NCBI RefSeq assembly: GCF_023343835.1
Contig: NC_064435.1
Location: 85,133,788-85,197,787 of the forward strand
DNA from: Lagopus muta
Lineage: Eukaryota; Chordata; Aves; Galliformes; Phasianidae
Length of the DNA: 64,000 nucleotides
Direction of reading: 5' to 3'
Position 1 is the stretch's first letter. Each line of letters starts with the position of its first letter. The position numbers and the translations under genes were made by a program. The notes below the pieces were generated by a model. That model was not told where the DNA came from. It ran no database searches and was given only the letters and a program-made list of their open reading frames with translations. Shown in pieces: positions 1-12,791 of this stretch.

Positions 1-955
1 GTAGCCTTCCCAGTACTTCAGAGGACCCAGAGCTTTTAGGTGAATTACTCAACTATCACTTTTGTCTAAACAATGACACACATGGAAATGTAAATCGTTC
101 CTTGCATTCCTTCCAGGAAGCAACTAATAGAGTATTTAAAATAATAGAAAACATAGCTGTAATGCACAGGATCTGAGCATGTCTTCTTGGAAAAATAAGA
201 CATTATTCCATTAGGGACTTGACCATTTACCTGTTTTTTTAATATACACCACATAAAGCCTTTGATTCCCAGAATAGCACTACTGCTGCTTTGGATTTTG
301 AAAGCAATTTCTCTAATCTCTAAGTTCAGGGTTTTTTTTTTCCTCTGCAACACGTGGGTCAGACACAGCATTCTCCTTTAATATATTCAGGAAAGTAGCC
401 TCACTGGGACCTTTTTTGGTAACAAAAACACCCCGAGGTTTGACACAGCATATCCAAACCTCTACAGGAGAAACAAAGACCAAAGTACTCAGTATACAGA
501 CTAAGGTGTTACATATGCCATTAAGTCATGCTATCATGGTGACAAAAGTTACAGAAGTTAGAAAGCAAAACAACAAAAAAACCCTCATGCTCTTGCTGTA
601 CAAAGCTGAATCAGCAGAATCCCTGCCATAGGTGCAGCTGCACTCGTGTGCTTTTGTCATCTCAGTGTTCACTGCTTAGCAGAGGTGTTGATATTCTGGC
701 ATAGTTCTAAGAGTGACATTCTCCAAAAATAGCTGAGCCTTTTGAGTTCAAAGCATTTATTTGGGAGTCAGTAAAACACATCTGTCAATAGCACTAATTT
801 TTTTAAAATATGAGAGCAGCTGGAGCTGACTGTATATCTCAGAAAAAATTATACTGATGGCAAGCATTCCTCCTATTGCAAAAGATGCACCTACAATTTT
901 AGAGAAGACAATTCAAATTATTTCTCTATATTGCAAGTGCTTAATCAAGCAATCT
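1..955. other. Non-coding DNA, no gene seen
   Basis: This A+T-rich stretch has only short chance open frames (under about 105 codons) on both strands. None has recognisable domains or a believable splice context. If the CpG island at 3-4 kb is the CAP2 promoter firing leftwards, this would lie in the first intron of that gene. That is inference from synteny, and no exon is visible here. Confidence 0.5.
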
Positions 956-1066
956 GGCCCCTGGGCAAGCTGATCCTGCAGTGGATGTCCCTGTTCACTG
1001 AAGGGGACTTGGACCAGCTGGCCTTCAGAGGTCCCTTCCAACTCTAAGGATTCTGTGATTCTATCA
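956..1066 (+). mobile_element. CR1 LINE 3'-end fragment
   Basis: The stretch reads as the terminal part of an avian CR1 retrotransposon in plus orientation. A GGCCCCTGGGCAAGCTGAT block is followed by a GACTTGGACCAGCTGGCC block, the GGTCCCTTCCAACTCTAAGG block and the tail GATTCTGTGATTCTAT. CR1 copies are usually 5'-truncated, and this one keeps only about 110 bases. It closely resembles the last bases of the longer copy at 12.8-13.7 kb. Confidence 0.88.
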
Positions 1067-3064
1067 TAATAAAATAGCTGCCTGAATAACTGAACTAATT
1101 TATGCCTGATTTATTGGAGGCATTTTTTTGGTTTTGTTTTTGACCAATGAATATGACAAAGAATATTCTCCTTCCCCGTGTCAGATGATGGACTAGGCAA
1201 AACTGCAACTATCGAGTTTCCTACCATTGCGCACATCATTTAAAAACATGAAGGATCACAAAGAATATTTTTTAAGAATATTTTTTAATGGTTGTCCACC
1301 ATTTTTCACTCTGGAGTTCAAACCTCTCAGAATGTTATGGTCTCTGACAAGCTACAGATTGCAACATGGAAAGGCCCTGTGACTTGCTCCAGGTAATGTT
1401 GCAAGTCAATGTCAAGACTGTGAGCTGAACACAATTGTTCTGCATCCAATTCTCCTTTCTGCATTATACTTCTTTTTCTAATCCCTGCTAATTCCAATTC
1501 CCATGATTTTTTTTTTTTTTTTCTGTGGGAATTTTAATTCTATGGTTTTATTTCTAGTTCAGGTTTCTAGTTTCATATTTTAAATGGCTAAAATAGTTAA
1601 TACACTGGGACTAGAAATTCTAATGAGAAGGGGTTTTGTTAATAAATGGAATCTTAGCATCCTTGACAAGATCATACATATCTTGCCATGTCTTCTCATG
1701 ATACATCAAGAATCACCACCTTTTTTCCTCTGCACTGAGTGCCATAAGTGACAAAGAATAATGAAAACATGTCATACAACTGCTCTACAGTAATAGTAAA
1801 TAATGCATATTCTCTTCATTTTTATTTAATTGAGAAAACATATTTTATTCATGACATTTGGAGTTCTGCCTGTCCACCTTCCACATCTGAGCATCATTCA
1901 CTTGAGGGGAAAGAAACAAAGGAATCATCAGAACATTCTGAAGACTGACATTTTTGTTATGCCCAAGACCTAAAATGTCACGTTGCTCAGCATAAATGGC
2001 TTTGCTACAGTAGGTGTATTGCTTTTTGTTCTTGGGCAGACCTGCTCAATATAGATTCTCTCACTGTCATGAAACTCCTCTTTTGAAAACACATAGAATC
2101 AGAACAGAGTTTTTAATTGTTTGCATAAGAGCTAATTGAAAGGAAATGGTAGGAGACAGTTTGCATAAACTTGGACGTCCAACTATTAGTAATGCTTTAA
2201 TAGGCCAGCTCTGGGAGTACGGTATTAGTCTCAACTCATTCCATCTAACACTTTTCCTATTTTAAATCATGTTTAAAGTTACATTTCTAAAATAGTCCTA
2301 TTTTTCTGACCGCAGTTTCACAGAACAATGGAGCCAATGCCACATTTGGCAGATTTAGAAAAAAAGTAATTAAAAAATGAAGTATTGATCCCACTCTGCC
2401 TCCTGCAAACTTGACTCCCTTAAATGATGTTACTATTGCAAAATCCTAATTCTATGCAGGATTTTATTTTATTTTCTGAAAACATTTTCTATCATTCGAT
2501 GACAACCATGCCTAGGTAATACACAAAAAGACAGGTATGGGCTTGATGTTTTTTTTGGTTTTTTTTTCTCCAGATAGACTTTGTTTTTAAGATTGCCCCT
2601 CCTTGCTAAGAAGTCAGCATTTTAACTGATTAAAAGCCTCACTGTTGATAAGGTACAGCTCAACAGCAGCCCTCGAAGCAAAGGACAGATTTACATTTCC
2701 AGCTGGGGTCATGGCGAGCTTTGTGCTTTGTGCTGAGGCTCTGGGGAGGGCTCCTTTCAGTTGTCAAGTTACTGCAAACCGCAGCATCTCAGCTTCACAA
2801 TTCTTGATTTCTGTCTTCCTCCTGCTCCCCCACAACATCCTTCAGGATCTGTGGAATCCCTCATACATACACGCATTTATACAGATGTTACGTTTTTCTT
2901 TAGCTCTCTCTCGCCGAGATCCCGTTTAACCCAGCTCTTTGCTCACAGCTTTACCCGGGGGCTGCTCAGCACCTGGATCTCCGCTCACCTCCAACGCACA
3001 CCTCCGGCTCAACCAACATTTTGGAGCCCGGCTAAGCAGCGAGCCTTCCAGCTGCCTCGCACAA
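1067..3064. other. Non-coding DNA, no gene seen
   Basis: The stretch is A+T-rich with several T-runs (for example near 1508 and 2551) and a small direct duplication of AAGAATATTTTTT near 1261. The longest open frames are about 100 codons, overlap the edge of the CpG island and show no family resemblance. GC content begins to rise from about 2.7 kb. Confidence 0.5.
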
Positions 3065-3597
3065 AATGAGATCACCTCGCGCTGATGGAGAGAGGGGCCG
3101 GGTGCGCTGCCAGGTCTGCGTGAACAAGCAGGGGTAATTCCAAGACCCGACAGGGGTCGGGCCGGGGGCTGCGGGACAGCCACCTCCACCCCCCGGACTC
3201 GTGCTGCCCGAGGGCTCCGAGTCCGACCCCGGAGCGGCACCGTCACCCTCTTGCCGTTTTTCGGGACTTTTTCTCGCCCTCCGGCTACTTCCTCACGACG
3301 AGGGCAGCGCAAGGCTGTGCCGCGCAGGTGGCGGCTGACGGGCGGACCCGAGCCGGCAGCCGGGCCGTGACCCAGATGCTCTCGGCGCCCATCCCCGAGC
3401 CGCGCGTCCCCGGCCGTGCCCTCATCCCCCCTGCAAGATGTCCGCTGCGGCCCAGCCCCTGCCGGGCCCCTCCGCTCCGGCTCGGCGGCGCATCCGCAGC
3501 CCCGGGCCCGCCCCAGGCAGCCGGCCGGGGGGAGGTCGGGCCGCTCCGGCTGCTCCCCGCATCCCGCCCCTCCCGGCGCTGTCTGCTCTTGAATTAC

Positions 3598-3620
3598 CTG
3601 TTTTGATGACCCGCGCAGCC

Positions 3621-3653
<33 letters not shown>

Positions 3654-3830
3654 CTCCTTCTCTCTGCAATGACAATCCGTGGCCGGCCACTCGCTCCCCC
3701 CCTCCCTCGCCTCGCCTCTCCTCGCCGTCGCTCTCCCTCCTCCTCCTTCTCCTCCTCCTCCTCCTGCTCAGCGGGAGCCGGTGTCAGTCAGTCACATCAG
3801 CTGCCCGAGCAGGCAGGGAGAGAAATGCCC
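3598..3830 (-). other. Candidate noncoding first exon
   Basis: On the minus strand a good splice donor, ACAG|GTAATT, ends at position 3598. Upstream of it is a purine-rich GGA/GAG repeat (about 3685-3770) typical of CpG-island 5' untranslated sequence. No start codon leads into a recognisable protein, so this would be an untranslated exon. The 5' boundary is a guess, and a 30-base homopolymer inside the proposed exon weakens the case. Other minus-strand donor-like sites exist, for example GGAGGTGAGC near 2988. Confidence 0.2.
3624..3653. repeat. T30 homopolymer
   Basis: Thirty consecutive T on the plus strand (A30 on the minus strand) lie within the CpG island. There is no LINE or SINE body next to it, so it is not clearly a retroposon tail. 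It probably varies in length between individuals. Confidence 0.95.
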
Positions 3831-4042
3831 GTCGGCTTCCGGGAGTGCCAAATAAAGACAAGTCCAGAAAGAGAGAGAGACGGTGACAGAGACGGAGAAA
3901 GAAAGCAAAAAGTGGGTGGAGTGTGAAAATGGAAGGAGAGGGAAAGGCTGAGGTGTCTCTTAGCGGTGACGGCAGCGCGGTGCCGGAGAGGAAATGGCAG
4001 CCGTGCGGCATCGCGGAGGAGCGGGCAGCGGCCGGGCTGCGA

Positions 4043-4083
4043 GGGCAGGGGCACGCAGGGCAGGGGCACGCAGGGCAGGGGCA
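4043..4083. repeat. 15-bp minisatellite
   Basis: The unit GGGCAGGGGCACGCA occurs twice perfectly (4043-4057, 4058-4072) and is followed by a partial third copy. It lies in the CpG island, and its G-runs could support G-quadruplex formation or zinc-finger binding. Confidence 0.9.
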
Positions 4084-4350
4084 GCCGTGGCCACAGGTGT
4101 GCCGCCCCGCTTGCGCGAGCGGGAGCGCCGTGCGCTGGGAAAGGGAAGCGGGACGGTGTGGGAAGTGTGTGCAGGCAGAGCCAAAGGCGTGCTGCGGGCA
4201 GTCTGCTGCCTTCTGCGAAGCGGAGTCAATTGCAGCAGCCTGAGCGCTGCGACGGCTGTGTCTGCGCTGGGGTGGCTGCCATACAGCACGTCCTCTCCCT
4301 GTAGGCAAGCCCACGTGCCTGGGCCTTGCGCGTCGGGCTCTGCGGGCTTC

Positions 4351-7300
4351 ACGTTAGTCTCTACCGCCTGTGACCACATGGGTTCTGCAGTTGAGCGGTG
4401 CTCAGCCCTGTGGTCCCAAAGGTGTGTGATCAGTCACCTGAAATCTGCTTCTCCTCCAGGTATTGCTGAGCTGACTTTCTGCACGGAAGTCTTGGGGGAA
4501 GAGCACGAGTTCATAGCCTTTAATGAAACAGTTTGCTCTGAAATGAAATAGGAGTCATTAGTCAGTCATAAAAAAAATAAATGATTGCAAACATTTTTCC
4601 AGGTCAGCCTTGTGGCTGTGCAAAAACTGGTGGCAGTTCTTAAATGGGGGCTGTGGAAAACTGTATCATAAAAAAGACGCCATAGCTACAGCAGACCTTA
4701 GTGTCTGTACAGTAATGAGATGTGGGAACAGCAATAAGCAAAAGCAAGCTGACTGCAAGGATCAGCCTAGGATCAAAAGGCTGCTGTGGACAGTGCTATC
4801 ATCGGAAGTTGCAAGAAGTCAGAGCTGCAGCTTCCTGTAGACAATGAAGGAACAACTTCTTGGTGTATTTAAAAGAGAGAAAAAGCACACAGATGAAATC
4901 AACAGAACAGCTGTTCTTAAATAAGAGTCTTGGCAAACCTTCCAAGTAGGAAAAACATAGTATGAAACTGAGCACCTGGTTGCAGAAATACTCAGGACAC
5001 AGACAGTGCTTGAGAGAAGCAAGAAGGAAGCTTAGAAGATCTCCTTCTGGAAATGAAGCACAAAAAGTTTAACCAACTGTGGAATAACTAAATGAAAGAT
5101 CCAGATCCATATACCGTACTACAGAGAGAAAAAACATTCCAGTACCTTTGCAGTGTCAGTGGGATAAGTGGAAATTTTGGGATGCCAGATGCCCTCCAAT
5201 TTCTCCAATGTCAATTTAATTTGAGGAAAATGTGATGCCATTAACTTACGAAACATTTTACAAGCTCTTAGTGTAAGAGCACAATCAAGCACTCCACATC
5301 ACTCTTGGACATCACAGGCATGTGAAAAAGAGGGGAAAACAGTTGGGCATTTTCTTTATGTGGAACAGTTTACAGGCTTCCAGGCCGGCAGATAACTTGT
5401 GCATCTGAAGTAAATTCCCTGTAACACATCTTCCCTCTTGACTTCTTCTAGTGCATTCTTTAAGTGTAGGAGCTACACAAAACAGTCAAGCTCTTTTGCT
5501 CTTTTCACCTCCCCAGGAGGACGTTGGCAGACATCAAAGGCTAAGACTAAGGTAAGGAGGACACAAGAAGTGATAAATTTAGCTAGAAGGGAGAAACAAG
5601 AGCTTCTGTAATTGTAAAGTGACCTCATAATAAAGAGGAAACCCAGAGGCAAGTAGAGATGTAAGATGTAGCTCCTGCCTGAAAACATGCTGTTAGAGGA
5701 GAAAATCTTGCCCATTTTGGTTTCTACATAAATGAAGACAATCTTAAAAGGCAGTTCTATAAAGAATTTCACAGTTAACTCAAGCCTAGGAACAGCCCCC
5801 TACAGGGAAGGGAAGAATGAGAGAGATGCAAATTTTGGACTTTGCAAAATATTGAGTAGATGACATACTATTGTTCTAACCCATCCAGGGAAAAAAGGAA
5901 AGGCTTGGACTGCAATAAAAATGTGTTTTGAAACTGTTTGGCATTGACATCAAGTGAAACACTGAATGAGGAAAGCCTGGAAGATCAGATTTTGAAGCTG
6001 AGGTTTTTTTTCCTCAGTCTAACAATGCATTCATTTGTTGGTTTATAGGCAGAAAATAAATTGATGCCAGAAATCGCAACATTAAAAGTTAGAAGTTAGA
6101 GATTTTTATTTGTATACTTTTTTCTAGTACAGAAAGAATCAACAACTGCAGAACCAAAAGGTTTAAAAATCTTCTCAAAAGTCTTCTGAAAGTCTTTAAA
6201 ATGTAGATACCATGCATTCATGCTGGAAGAAAAAATAAGTCTTACAATTCCAGTTCATGGCTGAAGTTATGCGGAGCTCCTCTGTGCAAAAAGTGCAGTA
6301 AGAGCCCTCTTGCTGAAAGGTATCCCATTAAAATACAGTATGCCATGGAGAACAGTATATGGCATTTAATATAACTTTCTGATTTTTTTTTTTTCAGTTT
6401 TGTTTTTATCTTTGCTCCTGCACACAATCTCTGCCAGGGCTGGTCTATTTCATTTCCTTTTTTAGAAGAATGTATTTCTGAAGTTGTGCAGGGATCCCAA
6501 AGTACATGCCGGAAGCTGCTCTAGAGACACCAAAATCTCCATAGGATGACAGAATTGCAACCTACTTAGAAGAAAATATTCTGGTGCATATTCAATTTGC
6601 ATGCATGTTGTTTTTTTTTTTCCACAGAAGAAAACTGTTGAAAATGTTTATGGCTACCTTCTCAGTATTTGTTGAAAATAGGCTTTGGATGTATGCAGTT
6701 GTAAAATTTCCCTGTTGATAAAAGTTGCATCTAAATGATTCATAGATGAGTTTGGAGAAAAGCACAAATATTGCTGTTCATGTCCGTGATTTCATGGAAC
6801 TTGTCTTTGCTGGGGCAATACGTAATAATGAATTTAAATTGAGTAAGTATATATTGAGGTGGAACCAAAATGGAATATCTTATGGAAGTCTTGGTAGTGT
6901 GACTTATTAGGTCTACATCTGAATGCATTTGTTAGGATGCCCTTTGCTTACCAAATCTATTGTTTAGTCTTCAGATTTTGAAAAGACATTCACAGTAAGC
7001 TAAATGAATCAGTAAAGAAAGCTCTGTGGGCATCTCACACAGATCCAGTGCCAGGACACACGGATAAAAAAAAGAGAAGATTCTGCCAAACAAGTGGACT
7101 ATCTCTCCTTTTTCAGACTAGTGTGAAATAAGGCTGAATATGTCAACATCCAATCTGGTTGCCTATAAAATAAGATGAAGGGAGATCAAATTATATTTGG
7201 CTGATAAGTTGTCACCGCACTGCTTGTCGTCTCTTCTCTGCAATTCTCTCTTTGATTCTGGGAGTGTGGACTCTCATAACTGTGCATTAATAAGTCGGAT

Positions 7301-8679
7301 GCTTCTCTTTAGGCATGGAAACATGAAAAGTTAAATAAAAAGCACGTGCTTAATATGTCATTAAGTATGTGAGTAATGGCATCTTCATGCAGCAGAGCAC
7401 TTAGGCATTCCAGTTGTATTCAAGCAGCTTGTCACTTAGGGATGGAATTGCTCACTTGTTTGTAATTCAGTATATGCATAAGGGCTTTGCTGAATCCGGA
7501 GGGAAAATGTCTTGATCTCACAAATACTAATTTTTGTGACTACTTTCACTAATGATAGTTTGGTGTTTTAATTCCTTTCTGTGGTGCTGTTCTATTGGGA
7601 AAGCTACTCAGAGAATACCATAAGCTTGAGCTTCAGTTTTGCTAATTATTTACATTGCCCTATCTATTTATTATCATGAGATACAGGCTGTTGCACTGCT
7701 AAAAATCCTATTTTGATACAGATTTTGATACCGATTTTGATACCGATTTCAAGTGAAGTTTCATGATTTAAATTACAGGCAGAAATTTGCAAGGAATACT
7801 TTTAGTGAGGGTGCTTGAACAGAGAATCAGAAGAAGGAAAGCAAAATTTCCAAGTGTGTGACTGTAGTGTTCTGTCATCTTCAACTATGCTTTTGTTGGG
7901 CGTGAAAGCTGTGGATGGGACAGTCAAAAGGAATGACAGTCTCATTCATTGGTCAGTGCTAGTTCTTCCCAACTGCTTTGGCTCATTCAAAGTGTCCCAA
8001 CATCCTCAGGAGTTCCAGTAAATCCAGATTGCAATCATGTTTTCTTTCTCACCCTGAAGATAGAAAGCATAGGCCAGCTCTAAACTTTGTCCTGGGATGA
8101 CTTACTAATGATTCCCTGAGATTGATGCTCTTGTATGAGAAAGCCCAGACAGAGCAGTAGAAGTACTTAAAAATCCAGACATGGGAAAAATATGAATTTT
8201 TGAGTATATTTTAGGTTCTTGATGTTGCTTTTTCTGAGATTCGAGGGAATAACCAAGTCATGGATTCAAGGTTTTCTGTACAACCCTGGACTAGAAGCTT
8301 AATTATTCTTTGTCTTCATTGTGTTAAATTACCAGATTCTAGGAAAAGGTAGTTTAAGGAAAACACCAAGCTGTGCAGAATTTATGGTAAAATCATATGA
8401 ATTGATAACTTGCTTATTTAGTTGTTACAGACAGTACACTTCATAGGAAATATAGCCACATGAGTAGGTAGCCAAAGTATTCTAGCAGACACATATTTAG
8501 TGTTGTTTCAAGCTTTTAACTAGGCTATGCCCTTTTTCAGAGCTGTGAGTAAGAGATTTATGTTCTTTATCTGAAATTACCTGTAGTAAATTTGGTGCTA
8601 GGTGACTTTTGCTACCCCTTTCTGCAAACAGCATTCCTAGCTGGTTTTGTCCTCCTCCAAGCTCCTCTGCCTTGGAAGA
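4351..8679. other. Intergenic DNA, no gene seen
   Basis: The stretch is A+T-rich with short chance open frames only. No CR1 copy is recognised. A short 12-bp tandem repeat at 7710-7748 is listed separately. Confidence 0.5.
7710..7748. repeat. 12-bp short tandem repeat
   Basis: The unit GATTTTGATACC is repeated about three times: a first variant copy ending ACA at 7710-7720, two exact copies at 7721-7744, then a partial copy. Confidence 0.9.
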
Positions 8680-8722
8680 GTGAGAAGTCCTTTCCAACCC
8701 AAACTATTCTGTGATTCTGTTT
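8680..8722 (+). mobile_element. CR1 3'-tail remnant
   Basis: A short block contains TCCTTTCCAACCCAAACTATTCTGTGATTCTG split across 8690-8720, which matches the terminal CR1 motif in plus orientation. A second CR1 piece follows directly, so two insertions lie side by side, or one was partly duplicated. Confidence 0.7.
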
Positions 8723-8725
8723 TCA

Positions 8726-8953
8726 AACTGGAAGCGGTAGATTTAGACTAGATTTTAGGAAGAAATTCTTTATTGTGAGGGCAGTGAGACACAGAAACAG
8801 GTTGCCCACAAAGGCTGTTGATGCTCCCCCCGGAAGCATTCAAGGCCAGGCTGGATGGGGCTGTGAGCAACCTGGTCTAGCAGGGGGCTGGAAGTAGATG
8901 ATCTTAAAGGCCCCTTCCAACCCAAACCACTCTATGATTCTGTGATTCTATGA
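8726..8953 (+). mobile_element. CR1 LINE 3' fragment
   Basis: This is a plus-strand CR1 segment. It holds the AGGAAGAAATTCTTTATTGTG block, the GAAGCATTCAAGGCCAGGCT block (encoding the EAFKARLD-like C-terminal motif of the CR1 reverse transcriptase protein) and the CCTTCCAACCC block. It ends in the repeated TATGATTCTGTGATTCTATG tail. It is relatively well preserved and 5'-truncated as usual. Confidence 0.9.
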
Positions 8954-11900
8954 AGTGAGGGAGAGCAAGATAGGCACTCAATCTCCATTAGAGCAGTTAA
9001 TTCAGGTAGAGAATGAAGTCCTTTGCCTTACCATAGTCACTGTGATTGGGCTTGTCCTGTAAGTAACCATTTAGCTTTTGACATTAGTCTTCTGTGAGCA
9101 CTCTTGCTAACCCTAGTAAAGAAATGAGTGGAAAAGTTTTGAATGTCAGCATCTGAAATCTTTGACTTAATCTGGAAAGGTACTGAGGTGATTTGTGCTT
9201 TTTCATACAGCACTGGAATGCCGAGGGTGACAGTGGTGTGAATTTTCTTCTGCTCCTTCAATCTCTCTCTCAGCTACAGACTTCAAGACTGAGGATATCT
9301 CAATTTTACATCCTGCTGCAAAATGAGACTGCTGGTATGGATCCCTAGGTACAGTACATTGTTTACATTAGTATGTAGTTTTGTTGGCCTAAATTACTAT
9401 TTTACAAGTGATGGCTGCCTAGATTAGATGTGAAGAGCTGATCAAGTACAGCAGCACAGAGCCACACAGAATCATTTACCCTACTTTTCATCTCCATGGC
9501 AAATGAAAACATTTCTTCTGTACTCTGAGAGCTTTCTGAGACCAGCCCCATTATATATCCCTATCAACGCATACTTTTCTCATTCAGCTGAGGTAGAGGG
9601 GTTTCTTCTGGTAAGTGAAAAAGTGGTTTTCCTTTTATAGGCCTTAGCTGAGATACTTTGCGTAATGGCTTGCTTTTTTCCCTTGCTTTCTGAATTACCA
9701 TCATCTGTGTATTGAGTCTTTCTATGAAAACAGAAGAACAAATATAAAGCCAGAAAATGATTCTGCCTTTTTCACCAGATGATCTTCTTGTAGCCACATT
9801 GTCTTCCACTCTACCTTTCATTTTTTGTTATTTTTTTCCCAAAAAAAGGAAGGAGGAGAAAACAAAAGTTAAAAAAAAAGAAAAAAAAGTATTTGTTTGA
9901 TGGCTAAAACGGTTTGGAAAGAATTACAAATATTTTGCTCTGGTGGGGTGAAATCCTGTTCCTCCTCAAATCAGTGCGTGTTTTGCCAGTGGCTGATGAG
10001 CTTTCACCCTAAATTTTCACCTTAATGTTTCACTTGAATAAATGTAGACCAATGATTCAAGTACTAGAAGAAAACGTTTTGTTTCAAAGCAATTCATTTG
10101 TTTAATGCTTATTTTCCTGCTTTCCTGTATTTACATGGGCTCTGTATCTACTGTACCATACTTCTAGAAGCTATCATTTTCTTTAGAGAATATTGTTTGC
10201 TCTGCTGAATAATTCATCTTGGGGATCTCCTTTAATCCCCCATCAAATGTGCCACTCTTGTAACTTCGTAGAGGAAAAAAAAAGGAACACAACATTGCAA
10301 AGCTGATTTATGAATTAGGCCATGAGAGTTAAAAATAAATAAAGTGTTGGTGTAAGTAAGTACATCAGGTTGGATTCTGGTTCAGTTATACCAGTGTCTC
10401 TGAAACAAAACTGTTGGTTCTATGCAGATTTCCACTAATGTGGCAAAGATCTGGCTCTGGCTTATTACAGAGTATAAAAAAGGAGCATGGGAGAAGCGTG
10501 GTGACAATTTGATATTTAGATGTCAGATAATTTGTCTGGCAATGTATGTAAGTTTTGAAGGAAAACAGAACTGCTTAGAATACAATATAAATTCAACAGT
10601 AAATAACATGCAGTCTAATCCAAAATTCTATGTATCTTACCTGGTTAAAATATAAATGTTTTAGGTGGAAAGGAAATACTCCAGAAGTATCTTCATAGTG
10701 AATTTGTGGTCCACAAACACTTTTAAGTTCTTTCATGGGATTTACACATTTGTTATAAGCAACTCCAATTAATTTTCTGTATATAAGATAGATTCAGGTA
10801 CTGCACCTCTTACAAAGTGTTGTTTCAAAGCCGAGTCTTGAGGTACTTGTAAAACATTAAAAGGAAATAATCAAAACAGTTGCATACTCGAAGAATGTAT
10901 GCCTTGCAAAGTCAAACCAGTATTAAAGGTGCATATTAGTCCCACAGGATATAAAAGATTGTTGCTTGTATCTGAGCTGATCAATTCAGAAATGTCAGCC
11001 TCTTCCAGCCACCAGCTTCATTCAGCCTGTAATAAGTAGCCAAATTGTCAGCTTGTGCAAGGGTTTTGTCTGGCTACTGTGACCTCCTGTGTACGTGCCT
11101 TAGTCATAAGCAAAATTATGGGCTATACTGGGGGACCTCGGGCATTGCAGGGAATGAACTGCTGCAAGTTCTTCTGTATAGCAGTTAACAAAAGGAAAAC
11201 AAAATACATTAGAGAAACAGAGAGAGTGAAATCTTCTGGAGAAACAAAAGAGAAGATGATTCCTACATTAACGTTCTTGGAACATCAGGCTGATGTCCAT
11301 CACCTGTTCTGGTGAGCAACCCATATAGTCCCTTCTTTCTGAGTCATCTATCAACATCAGTAATTCATCACCAGCATTAATGTGATAATAATAAAAAAAT
11401 AAATAATTCTGTAGTGTAGTGTAGTTTTCCTAGGAATCTTCAGTGTTCTTTCATAGCAGTTTTTCTGTACATCTTTTTGGTTTTCAATGTTATCAAACAA
11501 ATTTGGTGGAGAACCTGATGCTCCATACATGGAGTTTGTTCAAGATTGATTTCTTCATTGGTTGTCCTCGTTTTTATTGTGGTACATGTCCTCAGCCCAA
11601 AGGTTATATGTTTTGTGTGGTCCTTGGTCATTAGGTTAATAAAAACAGACCTGAAGAGCTTTCTTTCACGGGTAATTTAACTTGTCACTCTCCTGTTGGA
11701 TGTCAGTTCTAGGACTTTAATCACTACCATTTCAATTTCTTCATTTTCTGAAATACAAATATTGGTTTTGTAAAGGATACAAACAAAACTTAGATTCACA
11801 GTCACCGTGCCAGATATCTGACTGTTGGCTGGATGCTAACAAGTATGAGCATTAGAAGAATTATCTTCGTGTATATTATCGAGGAAGAGAGAAATGAATG

Positions 11901-12791
11901 AAAGGTCAGATCCTCAGAGCCGTTCAGGTCTCTTACAAGAATGTATTTCCCTAAATAGAAGATCACCAGTGCTGATTCATTTTTATTTATCTTGGAGCTG
12001 TTTTTAGACATTGGAAGTTCATACAAGAACCTTTCTGAGCAAAACACCTGCTGCTTTTAGTCCAGTTTTGTTTACGGGCTTAAAGGTCTATTTGTTACAG
12101 GATGATTGAAGTCAATGCAAGTTTACCCATTGACTGGAAGGAGCAGGTGGCAGTTCTTACAGGTCTACTCCTGTACCAGCTGAAGTCAACCAAGCTGCTA
12201 CTTTTATTTAATCGGAGATAGCTGTAATTCAACGAATAATTAGCAAAAATGTCAGTGCAAACCTCCTGAAGCCTTTGTGCAGCTGAGTCAGCTCACCTCC
12301 GAAGAATGTTGTTCACCTCCTCCAGATACCGGGTCTACTGACTGCAATAGCAGTAGCAGATGCTGTGTGGGTGTGTATGCGTGCATCATGCCCTGCAACC
12401 TCATTCACTGCCTGTGGGTTTCACCTTCATGCTCCACCTGCACAGGGCATTATTACTGAGTTTCCACACAGCAGCACTGGGTTCTGCCTGGTTTTTATAC
12501 TTGGTTGAAAAGCAATCACATTCTCACTTTTTTTTTTTTTTCTTTCTTTTTTCAATTTTAAAAATCTTTGGATGTCTGTTAGGAATGTGCCTGTGGCTCC
12601 CCTTGCACAGTACACACAAATTTCAGACTGGCTGGAGAGATGTGATCACATGTAGGATGATAAGAACAAATGTGCCAGTATAGTATTAAGACTATGTTAC
12701 CATGTATTTACAGAAGTGATCTGTTTTGTCTGAGGAATTCCAATATCAGTAGCCATAATAGTTATTGTTGTTATGCATATTGCTATTAATA
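8954..12791. other. Intergenic DNA, no gene seen
   Basis: No recognisable exon, RNA gene or transposon was found in this 3.8-kb stretch. The open frames on either strand stay below about 110 codons. A T-rich run lies near 12529-12553. Confidence 0.5.

Larger units (their letters stand above)
3065..4350. promoter_or_regulatory. CpG island, candidate CAP2 promoter
   Basis: About 1.3 kb is GC-rich with abundant undepleted CG dinucleotides, in sharp contrast to the A+T-rich flanks. This is the signature of a vertebrate CpG-island promoter. Several long open frames on both strands are explained by the scarcity of A+T-rich stop codons, and none resembles a known protein. In mammals CAP2 (adenylyl cyclase-associated protein 2, an actin regulator) lies downstream of RBM24 on the same strand. 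RBM24 here is on the minus strand and its 3' end is about 27 kb away, so the island sits where the CAP2 start would be expected. No CAP2 coding sequence is visible, so the assignment rests on position only. It could equally serve an unannotated noncoding transcript. Confidence 0.7.

Noticed and set aside
2926-3690. 254-codon minus-strand open frame, plus overlapping plus-strand frames in the CpG island
   Set aside because: Arg/Pro/Gly-rich translation is typical of GC-rich DNA. It runs through the T30/A30 homopolymer as poly-Lys and matches no known family, including CAP2.
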